This document shows positions 33,906-42,805 of a DNA stretch of 64,000 nucleotides, one piece after another. Within the stretch, counting starts at the first letter, position 1. Each line of letters opens with the position of its first letter. The notes below the pieces were generated by a model. It searched no databases. It was not told the DNA's origin and saw only the letters and a list, made by a program, of their open reading frames with translations. The stretch is from Akkermansia muciniphila (GTDB taxonomy: Bacteria; Verrucomicrobiota; Verrucomicrobiia; Verrucomicrobiales; V1-33). Where the stretch lies: positions 1 through 64,000 of the forward strand of contig CAMAUV010000019.1 in the NCBI GenBank assembly GCA_945861415.1, written 5' to 3'. Both the position numbers and the translations under genes were made by a program.

Positions 33906-34614
33906 GGGCTCCGGTTTGGCCGCCTCGTCGCGCGCCGGGACATGAACCCAATAGGGGCGCCTGAAGTTCTTCTCCTGGGACCAGGATTGGGTGATCGAAA
34001 ACTCTGAGGCCTCTCCGTTCGTCTTGCCGCGTGCCCCATTCCGCCTCTTTCTCTCTCTCGCGTTCGCCCTCAGCCTTAGTAGACAATATCACCGCGAGTT
34101 CTTCCGCGATGATCGTCTCCCGGTTCTCTTCGGTATCTGCGAGCTCGGCTTCGAACTTCTCGACTTCCTCAACGAGAGACTTGAGCTCGTGCCGGCCGTG
34201 CTCGAGGTCTCGATCGATCGGAGCCCCGATCATCCCGGCGATCTCCCCTTTGATTGCGCCCTTCTTGGTTTCGTCATCGGCCTCGTGCCAGGCTTCGACC
34301 AGAGCCTCCATCCGAACTCTGCCGCGCTCCTCCTTGAGGAACGCTTCGGCTTCTTCCGCCCCGCCCTCGTGTTTGATCTCGAGATATTCCATCAGGAATT
34401 TGCCTGCTTTCTCCAACACCTTGCCGTATCCATCCTCCTCCTCTTCGGTGCGCACGCGTTCGAGCAGATTCAACGTTTCAGGCATCTTCTCTTTAAGAAA
34501 ATCGAGGACGTGTTCAGTACGCGGACGATCTTCCTCCGCCTGAAGACGAGGGCAAAACGCTGAGACCACCGCAACGGCGGCGATGAGGGCGTAGATCAAT
34601 GAGTTGGATTTCAT
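33697..34614 (-). CDS. Secreted acidic coiled-coil protein, third gene of the ECF operon (C-terminal third out of frame)
   Basis: The start overlaps the anti-sigma stop by four bases. A signal peptide (SLIYALIAAVAVVSAFCPRL) is followed by about 170 residues of charged helix-forming sequence rich in Glu and Lys (LNLLERVRTEEEEDGYGKVL, EEVEKFEAELADTEEN), probably a coiled coil. From about residue 200 the frame changes character (Arg/Gly/His-rich) and merely overlaps the esterase coding sequence in the wrong frame. The natural continuation is therefore the esterase frame. I do not recognise the coiled-coil family. In similar operons the third gene after an ECF sigma and anti-sigma often encodes a periplasmic helical protein. 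Confidence 0.6.
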   Translation of the reverse strand: MKSNSLIYALIAAVAVVSAFCPRLQAEEDRPRTEHVLDFLKEKMPETLNLLERVRTEEEEDGYGKVLEKAGKFLMEYLEIKHEGGAEEAEAFLKEERGRVRMEALVEAWHEADDETKKGAIKGEIAGMIGAPIDRDLEHGRHELKSLVEEVEKFEAELADTEENRETIIAEELAVILSTKAEGEREREKEAEWGTRQDERRGLRVFDHPILVPGEELQAPLLGSCPGARRGGQTGALASAHRSARQWGQCQGGAEHGFEALPGNRQALHHRVPGGVSGELEHRLGALQSGRPGVYRSHHPRTRKA

Positions 34615-35132
34615 AGTCGTGAGGCGGGCTGGTAGTGGAATTTGGTCCGCAACTGGTCTAATCGATTTCTGGAAGCGGCGATTCGTTCGGATGCGGACTC
34701 GTGAGGGCTTGCGGAGAACAGGCGTTCTGAGAGCTTCGGCTTCGTTGATTCAGGGGGCACGACCAACCCGTTTGGCGTGTTTGGTTCCACCCCGGCAAGA
34801 TGACCTTGGGCGGTATTACGCGACGGCCAAAACTCCGCTGCGATGGCGACAAGAGCGATCGCCGCGGCAGCGGCCGCACCGATCCAGAACCTCCTCCCGA
34901 CATGGATGACCTTGTCCTTCCCGGGCAGGTCGGGTTCTCTTTGTGCTGCGCCCGCTCCCGATTCCTGTCCGCCCAGCAGACGCAAGGCCCCGTGCAATCT
35001 TGCGGCACGCCAGAATTGCCGCCGCGCGTCCGGACTCGCAAGTAGGCTACCCTCCAGTTCATGCTTTTCTTCAGGCGGGAGATTACCGTCGAGATAGCTG
35101 TTAAGCAGATGGTCAAGTCGTGGCGTGTCCAT
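34611..35132 (-). CDS. Anti-sigma factor, single membrane span
   Basis: A 173-residue protein with a cytoplasmic N-terminal region of the anti-sigma type (DHLLNSYLDGNLPPEEKHEL, followed by SPDARRQFWRAARLHGALR), one transmembrane segment (FWIGAAAAAAIALVAIAAEF, about 82-101) and a short periplasmic tail. Such proteins bind and silence the ECF sigma factor encoded directly upstream (6-base gap). The downstream gene starts four bases inside its stop codon, so the three are co-translated. There is no FecR or zinc motif (HxxxCxxC) visible. Confidence 0.8.
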   Translation of the reverse strand: MDTPRLDHLLNSYLDGNLPPEEKHELEGSLLASPDARRQFWRAARLHGALRLLGGQESGAGAAQREPDLPGKDKVIHVGRRFWIGAAAAAAIALVAIAAEFWPSRNTAQGHLAGVEPNTPNGLVVPPESTKPKLSERLFSASPHESASERIAASRNRLDQLRTKFHYQPASRL

Positions 35133-35138
35133 CGTTGA

Positions 35139-35660
35139 TCAGCTCTCTTGAGCTCTGAGTTTTTGATCCACGCACTCTCTCAGCGCCTTGCGTGCCCGTG
35201 CCAGCGCTACGTTCACGGCGTTCACCGTCCAGCCCATTATCTCAGCAATCTCACATTGCCGATGGGATTGTTCGTAACGCAGGTCGATCACCCGCATGGC
35301 CTGCCGGGTCGGGCCGTCTTTGCACTCACCCAACACTCGTAACTCCATAGCAGAGTCCGGCTCTTCCATCACTGAGGCAGAGAGTGCCTCAATCACTTTC
35401 GTATTGAGAATCACTTCTTTGGCACCAGGACCCCAGGCGGCCTCCAATACCTTGAAACGTGCGATGGAAAACGCCCCGGAACGAAAGTTCGTTCCCGTTT
35501 CGAAATCATTGGCCTTCGCAGTGACGGTGAGAAAAGTCTCCTGCACCACATCATCGACCCGGCTGAAGTCAGGCATCAGCGCGATCACGAATCCGCGCAC
35601 CGATACCATGTTCTGAATGAACAGGCGCGGCACAAGTGCTATTTGATCAGATTCGGGCAT
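35139..35660 (-). CDS. ECF-subfamily RNA polymerase sigma factor
   Basis: A 173-residue sigma-70-like factor of the type common in Planctomycetota and Verrucomicrobiota. Region 2 has FVIALMPDFSRVDDVVQETF, LTVTAKANDFETGTNFRSGA and FSIARFKVLEA. Region 4 has VIDLRYEQSHRQCEIAEIMG, a helix-turn-helix, and NAVNVALARARKALREC. It should direct transcription of its own operon and possibly of surface-polymer genes, and is held by the anti-sigma encoded next. The 227 bases upstream contain a palindrome at 35721-35743. Confidence 0.88.
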   Translation of the reverse strand: MPESDQIALVPRLFIQNMVSVRGFVIALMPDFSRVDDVVQETFLTVTAKANDFETGTNFRSGAFSIARFKVLEAAWGPGAKEVILNTKVIEALSASVMEEPDSAMELRVLGECKDGPTRQAMRVIDLRYEQSHRQCEIAEIMGWTVNAVNVALARARKALRECVDQKLRAQES

Positions 35661-35720
35661 GAGAACTATGCGTCTGGGACCTCGAAACTTAGCAGAGAAT
35701 CCCGGAGAAAGGCACTATCT

Positions 35721-35743
35721 TGCAAATTATCTGGTGATTTGCA
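35721..35743. promoter_or_regulatory. Inverted repeat upstream of the ECF sigma gene, candidate operator/promoter
   Basis: TGCAAAT at 35721-35727 and ATTTGCA at 35737-35743 form a perfect 7-base inverted repeat with a 9-base spacer, 60-80 bases upstream of the sigma factor start. Read on the minus strand the spacer and arm include GATAAT, a fair -10 hexamer. This would suit an operator over a promoter of the ECF operon. It is the only clear symmetry in this 227-base gap. Confidence 0.35.
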
Positions 35744-35887
35744 TTGGTTGGTATCACACCCACTCCTATCAACAAGAGGTCTGTCCTGGGACGGACCTTT
35801 CGTCGAGGTCGGCGATGACCACGGTTATCGACGGTCCGTATCGAACGGTCCAATTGCGGGGAATTGTGGCGAAGCAGATGGGGCGGG

Positions 35888-37093
35888 TTAGTTCAGTTCG
35901 AGTTTTACGGGCTGGCTGTAGGGGCCGGGGAGGGATTTGCGCATGGTGCTGATCAATTCGGCGGCGATCCATTTGCTCACCCGGTCGAGTTCCTTTTGAT
36001 CGGGTTGGTTCCACAGCCTCACTTTCCACCAGTAGTCGTTGTTCTTCTCTAATCGTTTTCCGCGGTAGGCGATGTTCTTCGATTCGACGGAATTCACCTT
36101 CCCGGTGTCCCAGAGATCACCCTCGTCGCGCTCCAACTTCTGTTTGCTGCTGGCTACTAGGATTTGGTAGGCCACCTGCGAATGGTTCGTTTTCCTTGAA
36201 GCGAAGGTCCAACTAAACGAGGGATTCCTCTTTGCGTTGGTTTCCGGGTTCACGGCGAAGCCGCCGAGGCGATTGATAATGGGAGCGTAGATGTCCCGGG
36301 GGCGTTTTGTCAGGTCAACATAACTGGAAAGGTCGCGCATGGAAATGACGGTGCATCCCTGATCCTTGAGCATCTGCATATCCGCTTTGAATCGTTCCAC
36401 GGAGGTGGAACAATGAGGGAACAGATCAGGGACTCCGTGATAAATCAGGACGGAGATTTTTCCATTATTCGCCATATTAATGGCGTCCAGAAGACCTTGT
36501 GAATCTGCGAAGCCACTGCCTCGAGTGAAGGCTCCCGGAACGAGAAATGGATCGTCCAGTCCCGGTTCGTAGGCGATCCCGATTCCGCCGTCGTCGCTCC
36601 ATTGCGCTTCTGGATCAGAGCCGCGCCGGGCAGTGGTGTAGCCCAGTTCATTAAGAACTCTGACCATGCGTCGATCGAAGTGCGAACCTGGGTAACCGAA
36701 GGAGGTGGCCTTTAGAATGCCGTGTTGAATGCAGGCTTGGTCGAATCCCGTGACTTCTGCTCGGAACTGGTCTTCAGACCGGTCGAGGAAGTTAGGATGA
36801 GTCACGGAATGATTGCCAATTTCAAACCCCAGTTCGTGAAGCTTCCTGACGTCGTCCCACGTGAGACGTTTTTCGCTGCCAACCCATCCCGACGTGACAT
36901 AGAACGTTGCGTTGAAACCATGTTGTTTGAGGATGAGGGCGACGGTGTGGTAGTCACTGGCATTCGCGTCGTCGAAGGTGAGAACGATTAGTTTGTCCGG
37001 GATCGGTTTGGGGTCTGCCGCGTGTGCTGCAGGGGAAAACAGGAATGCGATGATGAGGGGCAGGACAATGGCGGCGGTTCGCTGAAGGCTCAT
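35888..37093 (-). CDS. Secreted polysaccharide deacetylase (NodB) with C-terminal fibronectin III-like domain
   Basis: From ATG 37093 the protein is 401 residues and starts with a signal peptide (RTAAIVLPLIIAFLFSPAAH). The NodB domain (about 30-260) has motif 1 VLTFDDANASD with the catalytic and metal Asp, motif 2 IGNHSVTHPNF with the metal His pair, FGYPGSHFDRRMV in place of the usual RxPxG, and late LIYHGVPD. Residues about 275-375 resemble the N-terminal Fn3 domain of alpha-L-rhamnosidases (PSFSWTFASRKTNHSQVAYQ, NNDYWWKVRLWNQPD). Family CE4 enzymes remove acetyl groups from glycans. An upstream start at 37237 is possible but lacks a signal-like context. Confidence 0.85.
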   Translation of the reverse strand: MSLQRTAAIVLPLIIAFLFSPAAHAADPKPIPDKLIVLTFDDANASDYHTVALILKQHGFNATFYVTSGWVGSEKRLTWDDVRKLHELGFEIGNHSVTHPNFLDRSEDQFRAEVTGFDQACIQHGILKATSFGYPGSHFDRRMVRVLNELGYTTARRGSDPEAQWSDDGGIGIAYEPGLDDPFLVPGAFTRGSGFADSQGLLDAINMANNGKISVLIYHGVPDLFPHCSTSVERFKADMQMLKDQGCTVISMRDLSSYVDLTKRPRDIYAPIINRLGGFAVNPETNAKRNPSFSWTFASRKTNHSQVAYQILVASSKQKLERDEGDLWDTGKVNSVESKNIAYRGKRLEKNNDYWWKVRLWNQPDQKELDRVSKWIAAELISTMRKSLPGPYSQPVKLELN

Positions 37094-37271
37094 TCGAGGA
37101 TTATCGTTGGTGGCTGCCGGGAAATTACTTTCGCGCCCACCGCACCGCAAACGGTCAGAACGGGGACCGGCGTCGGGGATTGAGGGGGGCTGGGAGGCGC
37201 CGGTTGGACGGGCGCGGGCATCTCGAAGATCTGTCACCGTGGATGTGTAGCGGCAAACTGATCCTTACGGA

Positions 37272-38109
37272 TCAATTCCGGATTACGCGGTAGAATACCT
37301 GGTTCTTACCGTTGGGAGCGGGTGCGGGTGCAAAGGTGCTGTCGGTATAACTGGTCTCCACGGCCTGCCCGTCCACGCTGTCATCGAGATCCTACCAATT
37401 CACGAGATCGGTCGATGCCCAAACCGTGTAAGTGGCCGAGTCCGATGACGTGAATGTTAGGGTTACTTCGCCCGTCGTTGGATTCCGAATGACATTGGTG
37501 ATCATTGTTGCCGGAATATTTGCCCTGATGAACCGGATTTCGGAAATTCCGGTATAGTCATCGCCGGGGGGACCAAAGTTAGAAGTGACGTATATTTGGA
37601 GATAACGGGTCGTCACCGGGTTGGTGAAGGTGTAGCTTTCGCCAGCGTAATTGGTCAGCCCAGTCGCTTGAGGGGAGGTCATGTTTTCCACCAGCGTGCC
37701 CCACGCCACCCCTGCCGAGGCGTAGGGAGCGTCATTGGCCAGAAGGGAGTTGCCGGCGTAAATGCCCGCATTTTTGACTCCGCGGAACAAATCTGTGTTT
37801 TCATTGTAGTTCCAAAGGTGGAATCCGCCGACGGTCTGGACGCTGCCCAGATCGAACGTGATCCAAGTGTTCTGAGTGTTAACGCTCAGCCACATCGAAT
37901 TGGCGGGGGCGTTGCTGCATGTCTATGTGGTGACGACCGGATTATTGGGCGTTATGCCGCTGCCATTAAAGGCACGGTCCGGCAAACGGCCATCGTGGGT
38001 GAAGGAACTTTAAGCCGTCGCCGCGACGGGCGTTATCAGGAGGCTCGCCGGGGCTGCGGCAGCCGTCACGGTGTAGGTGTTCACAACCATACCCTCCGTG
38101 ACCGTGCGG
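37272..38109 (-). pseudogene. Decayed F5/8 type C (discoidin-like) protein gene
   Basis: One reading frame runs from directly after the DUF1501 stop to a TGA at 37272 and is broken by three in-frame stops: TAA near 38010, TAG at 37923 and TAG at 37392. The pieces join into a sensible secreted module: VNTYTVTAAAAPASLLITPV, FNGSGITPNNPVVTT, the discoidin core TWITFDLGSVQTVGGFHLWN, YLQIYVTSNFGPPGDDYTGI with SEIRF, and a typical C-terminal TYTVWASTDLVNW then DLDDSVDGQAVETSYTDSTF and VFYRVIRN. The 5' end is fused to or truncated by the DUF1501 gene end. The intact remaining stretch is 37392-37895. Confidence 0.75.
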
Positions 38110-38112
38110 GTG

Positions 38113-39546
38113 TCACGCCAAAATATCGCGCACCACATGGCCGTGGACGTCGGTCAGGCGGATGTCGCGGCCGCCGAAGCGGTAAGTGAGCTTCGTGTGG
38201 TCGATGCCCATCAAATGAAGGATCGTGGCGTGGAGGTCATGCATTTCGAGCGGATTCTCTACAGCTTTGTAGCCCCAGTCATCGGTGGAGCCGTAGGATA
38301 TACCCGGTTTCACGCCAGCACCGGCCAGCCACATGCTGAATCCGAATTCGTTGTGGTCGCGTCCGTCGCCGCCCTGGGCAAATGGAGTGCGTCCGAATTC
38401 CCCGGTGAAAACCACCAGCGTGGAATCGAGTAGGCCGCGTTGTTTCAAATCCTCGAGCAGCGCGGCAATGGGTTGATCCACGACGCGGGCGTTGTTGCCG
38501 TGGTTGTTCTTCAGATTACCATGCGCATCCCAGCGATCCTCGCCGGTCGAGGTAATGGTCAGTTCGATGAAGCGGACGCCCCGCTCGACCATGCGGCGGG
38601 CGAGCAGGCACTGTTTGGCGTAGGTCCTCGTATGCTGGTATTCTGCGTCCAGTCCGTAGAGCTTTTTGGTCGCTTCGGATTCATCTGACAAATCCAGCAA
38701 GTCCGGCACAGTGGTCTGCATCCGGCTGGCCAGCTCGGCGTTGGCGATGGCACTTTCCAGAGCGTCGCTGGCACCGTAGTCCGCTAGGCTGAGCCGATTG
38801 AGCCGTTGGGCCAGCTTCCGTTTTACGACTTGATACTCCGGGTTTTTCTCACCGGGAACGATGTTCGCGATGGGGGTGCCGTTAGCATTGAGCAGCGAGC
38901 CCTGAAAACTCGCGGGCAGAAAGCCGCTGCCAAAACAATCAAGGCCGCCGGACGGAATCTGGCCGCCGTTGAGCACGACGAATCCGGGCAGATTCTCATT
39001 ATGGCTCCCGAGTCCATACGCCACCCACGCCCCCATGCTGGGACGGCCCTGGAGGCCGAGTCCGCTGTGCAGGAAATAGTTGGCGCTGGTGTGCTCAGGG
39101 AACTGGGACGTCATTGATTTCAGCACGCAGAGATCATCCGCCCGAGTCGCGATGCGCGGGAACAGTTCGCTGACCCACAGGCCGCTCTGCCCGCGCTGCT
39201 TGAACTCCCACGGCGATTTCAACACCTTGCCGACATTGGCAAACTGCGTCTTCTCCAGCTTGCCGATCGCCTTTCGAGGATCCTCGCCATGATGCTTCTC
39301 CAGCATCGGCTTGTAGTCAAAACTGTCCACCTGCGACACCCCCCCTTCCATGAATAGAAAGATGACGCTGCGGGCCTTGGCCGGATAATGCGGAGCTTTC
39401 GCCAGCGATGGACTCACGGCGGCCCCGGCGTTCCCTGCATTACCAAACAGGGCGGAAAAGGCCATCGCGCCGAAACCGTTGCCGGCTCGCTTGAGCATGG
39501 CGCGGCGGGAAAGATTCGGCAGGGGTAGTTGAAATTTTGGATTCAT
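38113..39546 (-). CDS. DUF1501 family protein with Tat-type signal
   Basis: A 477-residue family member: Tat motif LSRRAMLKRAGNGFGAMAFS, then SVIFLFMEGGVSQVDSFDYK, SGLWVSELFPRIATRADDLC, FTGEFGRTPFAQGGDGRDHN and DLHATILHLMGIDHTKLTYR. Its start overlaps the stop of the upstream PSC1/DUF1553 gene by four bases (ATGA), the classical pair arrangement. Its last codons (VVRDILA) are also found in the deletion scar at 28752. Right after its stop begins the decayed F5/8 type C gene. The molecular function of DUF1501 is not established; the fold places it near alkaline phosphatases and sulfatases. Confidence 0.9.
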   Translation of the reverse strand: MNPKFQLPLPNLSRRAMLKRAGNGFGAMAFSALFGNAGNAGAAVSPSLAKAPHYPAKARSVIFLFMEGGVSQVDSFDYKPMLEKHHGEDPRKAIGKLEKTQFANVGKVLKSPWEFKQRGQSGLWVSELFPRIATRADDLCVLKSMTSQFPEHTSANYFLHSGLGLQGRPSMGAWVAYGLGSHNENLPGFVVLNGGQIPSGGLDCFGSGFLPASFQGSLLNANGTPIANIVPGEKNPEYQVVKRKLAQRLNRLSLADYGASDALESAIANAELASRMQTTVPDLLDLSDESEATKKLYGLDAEYQHTRTYAKQCLLARRMVERGVRFIELTITSTGEDRWDAHGNLKNNHGNNARVVDQPIAALLEDLKQRGLLDSTLVVFTGEFGRTPFAQGGDGRDHNEFGFSMWLAGAGVKPGISYGSTDDWGYKAVENPLEMHDLHATILHLMGIDHTKLTYRFGGRDIRLTDVHGHVVRDILA

Positions 39547-42500
39547 TTCAGATAGATAAAGTCATTGGTATTCAGAAGCGCGTGGCAGAATTCCGGCCAG
39601 GCGGCAGAAGGATCGCCGGGAGCGAGGGCGCGCAATTCAGCCAGGGTTTCCATGGCGAGGCGCTTCTCTTCAGCATTCGGCTGGCGGGTGAAGGCGGATT
39701 CGAACAGCCAGGTGATGCGGGATTCATCGGTTGCCTCGGGGAGTTCCTTCATCATCCGGGCGGCCCAGAGCGTCGCTTGGTCTCTGACAAACGGGTCGTT
39801 CATCATGACGAGCGACTGCGCGGGGACATTGGTCACATTGCGGCGGCCCACGGTGCTGAAGGGCGTGGGGAAATCGAAGGCCGTCATCATGGAGGGCAGG
39901 AAATTCCGACGGACCGATGTATAAATGCTGCGCCGGCCATTGCCATCGAGCGGACCGGATCCTGGTTGGCCGCGGCCGACGATGAAGGCCGTGAGATGCG
40001 TGGGAACGGGCGGACCGAATGGCTTTGCATCAAGGCGGCCCGAGACAGTCAGCAGGGAATCGCGGATGGACTCGCCCTCTAGGCGACGCACCGGAAAGTC
40101 GTGCAGCAGTAGATTCTTTGGATCGACCTCTGCGACCTTTGGATCGCTGGCCCGGGTGCTGCGAGCAAAGGCGTCGGTGAGGGCGAGGCGACGAATGAGT
40201 TTTTTTAGCGACCACTTGTCTTCATGAATGAACTGCCATGCGAGGTGATCCAGGAGTTCCGGATGGGAGGGGCGCTCGCCGAGATAGCCGAAGTTATCCA
40301 CCGTCGGCACGATGCCGCGGCCGAAGAGGTGATGCCAGACACGGTTCACCAAGACCCGGGCGGTGAGCGGATTGGCGGGGTCTGTCATTTGGCTGGCCAG
40401 TTCCTCGCGTCCGCTGGAGTCAGTGGGAGCAATGCGGGGCGTGCCAAATGCTTCCGGCAGGCCGCGCTTGGCGACCGCACCAAGGCGCTGGTATTTCCCG
40501 CGGATGAGCAGGTTTTCATCCACGCCTGACACGTCGCTGAGGGTTGGGGCCAGCGCGGATTCCCAGCGGATTGTCCCGGCCAGCGCGTCCTGCTCTTGAA
40601 TGAAAGCGGTGGCAGGCTCTGTCAGGGCGACGGGATTCACCTCCAGCAGAGCCGCGTTCTGGAGCATCCAGTCAGCAAGCGGCGCGAGGTGGGGCTCGAT
40701 GGCTTTCCCGGATGACAGGCAAGCCAGAGCAGCCAGCGCATCCGCCTGCATGGCTTCCGCCAAGGCCTGTAGCGAGGGCGCGTCCGCTTTGGGCTGCCAT
40801 GATGTGCCGGGCAGCCATGCGGGCCCACCGGGCGCATCCACCACCATGAGCACCTCCAGCGCGGAATCGCCCTGCGGGGCAATCTCCACATGCGTCCGGT
40901 GCTCTGTATAGGCGCTGAGGTCGTGGGTCACCCAGGCGAGTTTGTCTTTGGTATCGAAATCCATTCTCAGCCTGCCATGCAGCGGCCCGGTGATCATGAT
41001 GTGCGTGTCCACGCCAGCATAGGCTCTCCCCTTGCCCCGGACCAGATAGTGCAGGCGGCCACTTTTCAGGGTGAATCGCGGAGTCACCAGATTCCGTCCG
41101 GCACGTTCGGTGACAGCATGACTGCTTGAGTCAGTTTCGGTCCCTAGCCCATGTTTCAGCCGATTCCAGAAAGCGTCGCGCATCGCCGCACCATAAGGCA
41201 TGATCCGCGACAGCGGGCGCGCGGCATCGCCGGCAATCACATCTCCGGCGCTCAATGGGTGCGGTCCAAAGCTGGGGCCGTCCGACCTCCACAGCGTGGC
41301 GCCGGGCTTAGTGTAGTCGGCTGCGATCACGGCATCCGCGGGAATAGCCGGGGCCGGGGTTCGCGCCTGGCTGAGCAGTTCCTTGAAACGCTCCGGTTTT
41401 GCCGCTTCCGGATTTCTCGCGAGCACAGCGAAGGTGTGGAGCGGATGCTGCGGATTCTCAGATGCCTGCTTCAAGTGCTCCGCCCATGGAGCGGAGGCAC
41501 CGCCGGGTGCTGCGAGAAGATTGCTGACAAGTTTTTCCGCTTCTGGCTTCGCCGCATTGGCAAAGGCAGTCGTGAGATCGCCGGTGTGTTTCGCACGAAT
41601 TGCGGCCAGTTTCTCAGCAGCCTGCGCATGACTGGCCATGGTCTCGAACCGCACCTGACGGTAGGGCGAGCCAAGGAGGAAGCCGCTCATGGCGTAGTAG
41701 TCCTTTTGCGTTATGGCGTCGAACTTGTGGTCGTGGCAGCGGGCACAGGCCACGGTCAGACCAAGGAACGTCTTGGAAAGCACGTCCACTTTGTTGTCGA
41801 TCCGGTCGCATTCATCCTGACGAGTATCCACCGGGCTGTGAACCTCCTCGCCGAGAAATGCCCAACCGGTGGCGATCACCGATTCATTGGCGCCAGTGGC
41901 CGGGTCCAGTCGTGGCGTCAGCAAATCTCCCGCGACGTGCTCCGAGACGAAGCGGTCATAGGGCAGGTCCGCATTGAAGGCGCGGATCAGATAGTCGCGA
42001 TACCGCCACGCATTGGCGATGAGGAAGTCGCTCTCATGTCCCCGGGATTCGGCATAGCGGACGAGATCCATCCAGTGCCGCGCCCAGCGCTCCCCAAAAT
42101 GCACGGAGCCCAGCAAGGCATCCACCACCTGTTCGCGCCGCCGCGGTGAAGTGTCCGCAAGAAATGCCTGCGCGGCATCGCGTTGCGGCGGCAGGCCGGT
42201 GAGGGTAAACCAAGTGCGGCGAAGCCACGTAAGGTCATCGGTGGCTGGAGCAGGCGTGAGGCCTTTGGCGGCGAGTTTCGCGTTGATGAATTTATCCACC
42301 TCCGCAGACCCTGGCACATCGGGAACGGGCTGACGCTGCGGAGTTTGCCAGATCCATGGCAGGCGCTCTTTGTACGCCTGAAGGTTGAAAGTCTCCTTTT
42401 TTCCCGGAGCGTCGGCGGCCTCCTCCTTTGGCCATGCGGCACCGGCCTGCACCCATGCGGCGAGATCGGCGATGGCGGCATCGGGAAGCTTAGGGCCGGC

Positions 42501-42800
42501 CTTTGCGGGCGGCATTTTCAGATCCTTTTCAGTGTGGCGGACCGCCTTCAGCAAAAGGCTTTCGTCCGGCTTTCCAGCGATAATCGCCGGGCCGGATTCT
42601 CCGCCCTCCAGCATGGCCGCGCGGGAATCGAGGCGCAGCTCGCCCTTCTGTTTTTCCGCCCCATGGCAGTCCGTGCAATGCTCGTGGAGCACCGGCCGGA
42701 TGCGTTTTTCAAAAAAGTCCGGTTCCTGCGCCCGGACGGCGGGCAGCCCTGTGAAATAGAAGACGGGCAGAATGATCCGAATGAATGTAGTTGGTCGCAT
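39543..42800 (-). CDS. PSC1/DUF1549/DUF1553 secreted cytochrome c-type protein
   Basis: The start is ATG 42800; a TTG at 42809 would overlap the upstream gene. The protein is 1085 residues: signal peptide, PSC1 with CTDCHGAEKQKGELRLDSRA (haem near 42-46), MPPAKAGPKLPD, DUF1549 (about 150-370) with RWARHWMDLVRYAESRGHES and a second haem motif CARCHDHKFDAITQKDYYAM near 355, a long middle part with carbohydrate-binding character, and DUF1553 (about 800-1050) with VNRVWHHLFGRGIVPTVDNF and DFPVRRLEGESIRDSLLTVS. It is sandwiched between two DUF1501 genes, a 5-base gap upstream and a 4-base overlap downstream. Its DUF1553 is the closest relative of the scar at 28.8 kb. Confidence 0.92.
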   Translation of the reverse strand: MRPTTFIRIILPVFYFTGLPAVRAQEPDFFEKRIRPVLHEHCTDCHGAEKQKGELRLDSRAAMLEGGESGPAIIAGKPDESLLLKAVRHTEKDLKMPPAKAGPKLPDAAIADLAAWVQAGAAWPKEEAADAPGKKETFNLQAYKERLPWIWQTPQRQPVPDVPGSAEVDKFINAKLAAKGLTPAPATDDLTWLRRTWFTLTGLPPQRDAAQAFLADTSPRRREQVVDALLGSVHFGERWARHWMDLVRYAESRGHESDFLIANAWRYRDYLIRAFNADLPYDRFVSEHVAGDLLTPRLDPATGANESVIATGWAFLGEEVHSPVDTRQDECDRIDNKVDVLSKTFLGLTVACARCHDHKFDAITQKDYYAMSGFLLGSPYRQVRFETMASHAQAAEKLAAIRAKHTGDLTTAFANAAKPEAEKLVSNLLAAPGGASAPWAEHLKQASENPQHPLHTFAVLARNPEAAKPERFKELLSQARTPAPAIPADAVIAADYTKPGATLWRSDGPSFGPHPLSAGDVIAGDAARPLSRIMPYGAAMRDAFWNRLKHGLGTETDSSSHAVTERAGRNLVTPRFTLKSGRLHYLVRGKGRAYAGVDTHIMITGPLHGRLRMDFDTKDKLAWVTHDLSAYTEHRTHVEIAPQGDSALEVLMVVDAPGGPAWLPGTSWQPKADAPSLQALAEAMQADALAALACLSSGKAIEPHLAPLADWMLQNAALLEVNPVALTEPATAFIQEQDALAGTIRWESALAPTLSDVSGVDENLLIRGKYQRLGAVAKRGLPEAFGTPRIAPTDSSGREELASQMTDPANPLTARVLVNRVWHHLFGRGIVPTVDNFGYLGERPSHPELLDHLAWQFIHEDKWSLKKLIRRLALTDAFARSTRASDPKVAEVDPKNLLLHDFPVRRLEGESIRDSLLTVSGRLDAKPFGPPVPTHLTAFIVGRGQPGSGPLDGNGRRSIYTSVRRNFLPSMMTAFDFPTPFSTVGRRNVTNVPAQSLVMMNDPFVRDQATLWAARMMKELPEATDESRITWLFESAFTRQPNAEEKRLAMETLAELRALAPGDPSAAWPEFCHALLNTNDFIYLK

Positions 42801-42805
42801 GAAGT

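Noticed and set aside
33171-34614. Programmed ribosomal frameshift linking the coiled coil and the esterase
   Set aside because: I see no clear slippery heptamer with a following stem-loop around 34010-34040, so a mutation or sequencing error is the simpler explanation.
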